Shown in pieces: positions 62,264-64,000 of a stretch of DNA of 64,000 bases (within the stretch, counting starts at the first letter, position 1; the number at the start of each line of letters is the position of its first letter). The translations under genes were made by a program, and so were the position numbers. This DNA is from UBA7359 sp038142205 (lineage in GTDB: Bacteria; Pseudomonadota; Gammaproteobacteria; Eutrophobiales; Eutrophobiaceae), in contig JAYQJO010000001.1 of the NCBI GenBank assembly GCA_038142205.1, positions 1,736,001-1,800,000 of the forward strand, given 5' to 3'. Under the pieces are notes generated by a model, which saw only the letters and a program-made list of their open reading frames with translations, had not been told where the DNA came from and ran no database searches.

Positions 62264-62569
62264 TTACCAGCTCGCTTTAACCAAACCTGGCACATCGCCA
62301 CGCATAGCTGCTTCACGTAATTTATTTCGTCCCAATCCAAATTTCCGATAATAACCGTGTGGACGACCTGTAATATTACATCTGTTACGTACACGAACAG
62401 AACTCGCATCGCGAGGCATCTTGTTCAGTTTTTCAACTGCAGCTGTTCGTTCTTCTTCGCTTAAAGAAGGATTAATAATTGCAGCTTTTAACTCTGCTCT
62501 TTTCGCAGCGTATTTTTGAACCAAACGATTTCGTTTAATTTCACGATTTACCATGCATGACTTTGCCAT
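62264..62569 (-). CDS. rpsN: 30S ribosomal protein S14
   Basis: The 101-residue protein has KSCMVNREIKRNRLVQKYAA, PRDASSVRVRNRCNITGRPH and YYRKFGLGRNKLREAAMRGD. This is the long, zinc-free form usual in gammaproteobacteria. Confidence 0.99.
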   Translation of the reverse strand: MAKSCMVNREIKRNRLVQKYAAKRAELKAAIINPSLSEEERTAAVEKLNKMPRDASSVRVRNRCNITGRPHGYYRKFGLGRNKLREAAMRGDVPGLVKASW

Positions 62570-62581
62570 TCTAAATAGACC

Positions 62582-63121
62582 TCAAGACCTTAATGGAAGA
62601 TTAAATGCTTTTAATAATGCACGACCTTCTTCGTCAGTACGTGCAGTTGTGGTAATCGTAATATCCATACCACGAAGCGTGTCAATTTTGTCGTAATCAA
62701 TTTCTGGGAAAATAATTTGCTCTTTAATACCCATATTGTAATTACCACGACCATCAAAAGACTTTGCATTTAAGCCACGGAAATCACGAACACGCGGAAT
62801 AGCAATAGTGATCAGACGATCAAGAAATTCATACATGCGTTCACGACGCAATGTTACTTTACAACCGACAGGCCAACCTTCGCGAACTTTGAAGTTAGCA
62901 ACTGACTTTCTTGCCTTGCAAACAATGGGTTTTTGCCCAGCAATTTTAGTCATATCACTAACAGCGTGCTCAATGACTTTTTTATCGGCAACAGCTTCAC
63001 CTAATCCCATATTTAATGTGATCTTAGTAATTTTTGGTACTTCCATAGAAGACTTATATCCGAATTGTTCAGATAGCTGCTTAAATACCGTATTTTTATA
63101 ATGCTCTTGTAATCTGACCAT
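62582..63121 (-). CDS. rplE: 50S ribosomal protein L5
   Basis: The 179-residue protein has EVPKITKITLNMGLGEAVAD, GQKPIVCKARKSVANFKVRE and FRGLNAKSFDGRGNYNMGIK of L5, which binds 5S rRNA. Confidence 0.99.
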   Translation of the reverse strand: MVRLQEHYKNTVFKQLSEQFGYKSSMEVPKITKITLNMGLGEAVADKKVIEHAVSDMTKIAGQKPIVCKARKSVANFKVREGWPVGCKVTLRRERMYEFLDRLITIAIPRVRDFRGLNAKSFDGRGNYNMGIKEQIIFPEIDYDKIDTLRGMDITITTTARTDEEGRALLKAFNLPLRS

Positions 63122-63130
63122 GACTAAACC

Positions 63131-63451
63131 TTAAACATCTACTACTTCATTATTCGATTTGAAGAAACGCACTTTCTGGCCATCTTTTAATTCACGATAA
63201 CCAATGCGATCAGCTTTATTTGTTACAGGATTTAATATCGCAACATTCGACACATGTATTCCTGCTTCTTTTTGAATAATACCGCCTGGCTGACCCATTT
63301 GCGGATTGCCCTTGGTATGCTTCTTAATTATATTAACGTTTTCGACAAAAACTTTTTCTTCATCGTTAACAACAGATAAAACCGAACCGGTTTTACCTTT
63401 GTCTTTACCGGCAATAACGATTACTTTGTCACCTTTTCTAATGCGACTCAT
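63131..63451 (-). CDS. rplX: 50S ribosomal protein L24
   Basis: The 106-residue protein has a KOW motif (RKGDKVIVIAGKDKGKTGSV) and VENVNIIKKHTKGNPQMGQP, GGIIQKEAGIHVSNVAI, as in L24. Its start overlaps the rplN stop by one base. Confidence 0.99.
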   Translation of the reverse strand: MSRIRKGDKVIVIAGKDKGKTGSVLSVVNDEEKVFVENVNIIKKHTKGNPQMGQPGGIIQKEAGIHVSNVAILNPVTNKADRIGYRELKDGQKVRFFKSNNEVVDV

Positions 63452-63819
63452 TACAGAACCTCCGGTGCCAAAGACACAATTTTCATAAACTGTTCGCCAC
63501 GTAACTCACGTGTAACAGGGCCAAAAATACGGGTACCAATAGGCTGCAACTGAGCATTCAATAACACAGCAGCATTACCATCAAAGCGAATCAGCGAACC
63601 GTCTTGTCTGCGAACACCTTTACGTGTACGAACAACAACTGCGTTATACACATCGCCCTTTTTAACTTTACCACGTGGTATAGCTTCTTTAACACTGACT
63701 TTAATAACATCGCCAACGCTCGCGTAGCGTCGTTTGGAACCACCTAATACCTTTATACACATTACGCGGCGAGCACCACTATTGTCTGCGGCATCAAGTA
63801 TTGTTTGCATCTGAATCAT
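63451..63819 (-). CDS. rplN: 50S ribosomal protein L14
   Basis: The 122-residue protein has MIQMQTILDAADNSGARRVM, VIKVSVKEAIPRGKVKKGDV and NAAVLLNAQLQPIGTRIFGP of L14. Confidence 0.99.
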   Translation of the reverse strand: MIQMQTILDAADNSGARRVMCIKVLGGSKRRYASVGDVIKVSVKEAIPRGKVKKGDVYNAVVVRTRKGVRRQDGSLIRFDGNAAVLLNAQLQPIGTRIFGPVTRELRGEQFMKIVSLAPEVL

Positions 63820-63837
63820 TTCTGCTTACTCTCCCGA

Positions 63838-64000
63838 TTAAACAACTTGAGCTTTACTGACAACTTTCTGCAAGCGCCAGGTCTTGTTTTTAGATAGTGG
63901 ACGTGATGATTCAATAACGACTACATCACCTTCATTACATTCATTCGCTTCATCATGAGCCATTAACTTAGTAGAACGACGCATAAATTTTCCATACAAA
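63838..64000 (-). CDS. rpsQ: 30S ribosomal protein S17 (partial, N-terminus outside window)
   Basis: The last 53 codons of S17 are present, running from YGKFMRRSTKLMAHDEANEC through VVVIESSRPLSKNKTWRLQK to a TAA at 63838-63840. Position directly upstream of rplN fits the S10/spc order. Confidence 0.97.
   Translation of the reverse strand, partial: LYGKFMRRSTKLMAHDEANECNEGDVVVIESSRPLSKNKTWRLQKVVSKAQVV

Noticed and set aside
1..64000. CRISPR arrays, rRNA genes, insertion sequences with transposases
   Set aside because: I looked for regularly spaced repeats, rRNA-like sequence and transposase motifs (DDE, HUH) and saw none; the only recombinase is the serine type at 5604-7316.

Overview
The window is a low-GC (by eye roughly 37-40% G+C) gammaproteobacterial chromosome segment. 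Several blocks have typical gammaproteobacterial order: alaS-lysC-csrA-tRNA-Ser, recA-recX, lipB-lipA near dacC-rlpA-mltB-rodA-mrdA-mreD-mreC-mreB, gatCAB, and the spc/alpha ribosomal operons. I cannot name the genus from sequence alone.

Layout. (1) 1-11.4 kb is an accessory region ending beside a tRNA-Ser. It starts with the edge of a heavy-metal efflux locus (CzcC/TolC-like protein plus a small Cys/His-rich exported protein). Next is a restriction-like module: a PD-(D/E)XK-like protein, a GIY-YIG nuclease, and a divergent controller-type HTH gene preceded by a C-box-like palindrome. A serine-recombinase element follows (ParB-methyltransferase, DUF5681, DUF2924, large serine recombinase), then a three-gene ABC-3C conflict/defence operon. 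(2) 11.4-17.7 kb is core: tRNA-Ser, csrA, lysC, alaS, recX, recA. (3) 17.8-23.4 kb is mixed: a frameshifted WYL regulator, an unknown membrane protein, thpR, an RsbU-like phosphatase, pncC, tadA and a diguanylate cyclase. (4) 23.4-35.2 kb holds guaA, guaB, xseA, an M23 peptidase, a YdcF protein, lipA, lipB, ybeD, DUF4389, a tandem cyclic-nucleotide-binding protein, an ABC-2 exporter and queD. (5) 35.2-44.5 kb is the cell-wall elongation cluster. (6) 44.8-48 kb is gatCAB. (7) 48-54.2 kb is a compact AT-rich five-gene cluster that looks like an undescribed small biosynthetic pathway: acyl/aryl-AMP ligase with carrier domain, thioesterase fused to an Ig-like domain, amidohydrolase, cytochrome P450, and an S4-like domain fused to a sulfotransferase. 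(8) 54.5-64 kb holds a SAM hydroxide adenosyltransferase-type protein and the spc/alpha operons from rplQ back to a partial rpsQ.

A recurring feature matters for reading this sequence. Five genes (the ABC-3C effector, the WYL regulator, the DUF4389 protein, mreB and the P450) are each broken by what looks like one missing base, in a homopolymer run or a CC pair. Adding one base restores a normal protein in every case. Because mreB is among them, sequence or assembly error, or slippage at poly-A tracts, is likelier than five independent pseudogenes. Two core genes also appear to use rare start codons: recX (CTG) and mreC (ATT), both with well-placed Shine-Dalgarno sequences.

The strongest candidates for new biology are the ligase-carrier/thioesterase/amidohydrolase/P450/S4-sulfotransferase cluster, the C-box-controlled nuclease island with a possible RBS-sequestering switch before the methyltransferase, and the ABC-3C operon with its disrupted effector and in-frame TGA.
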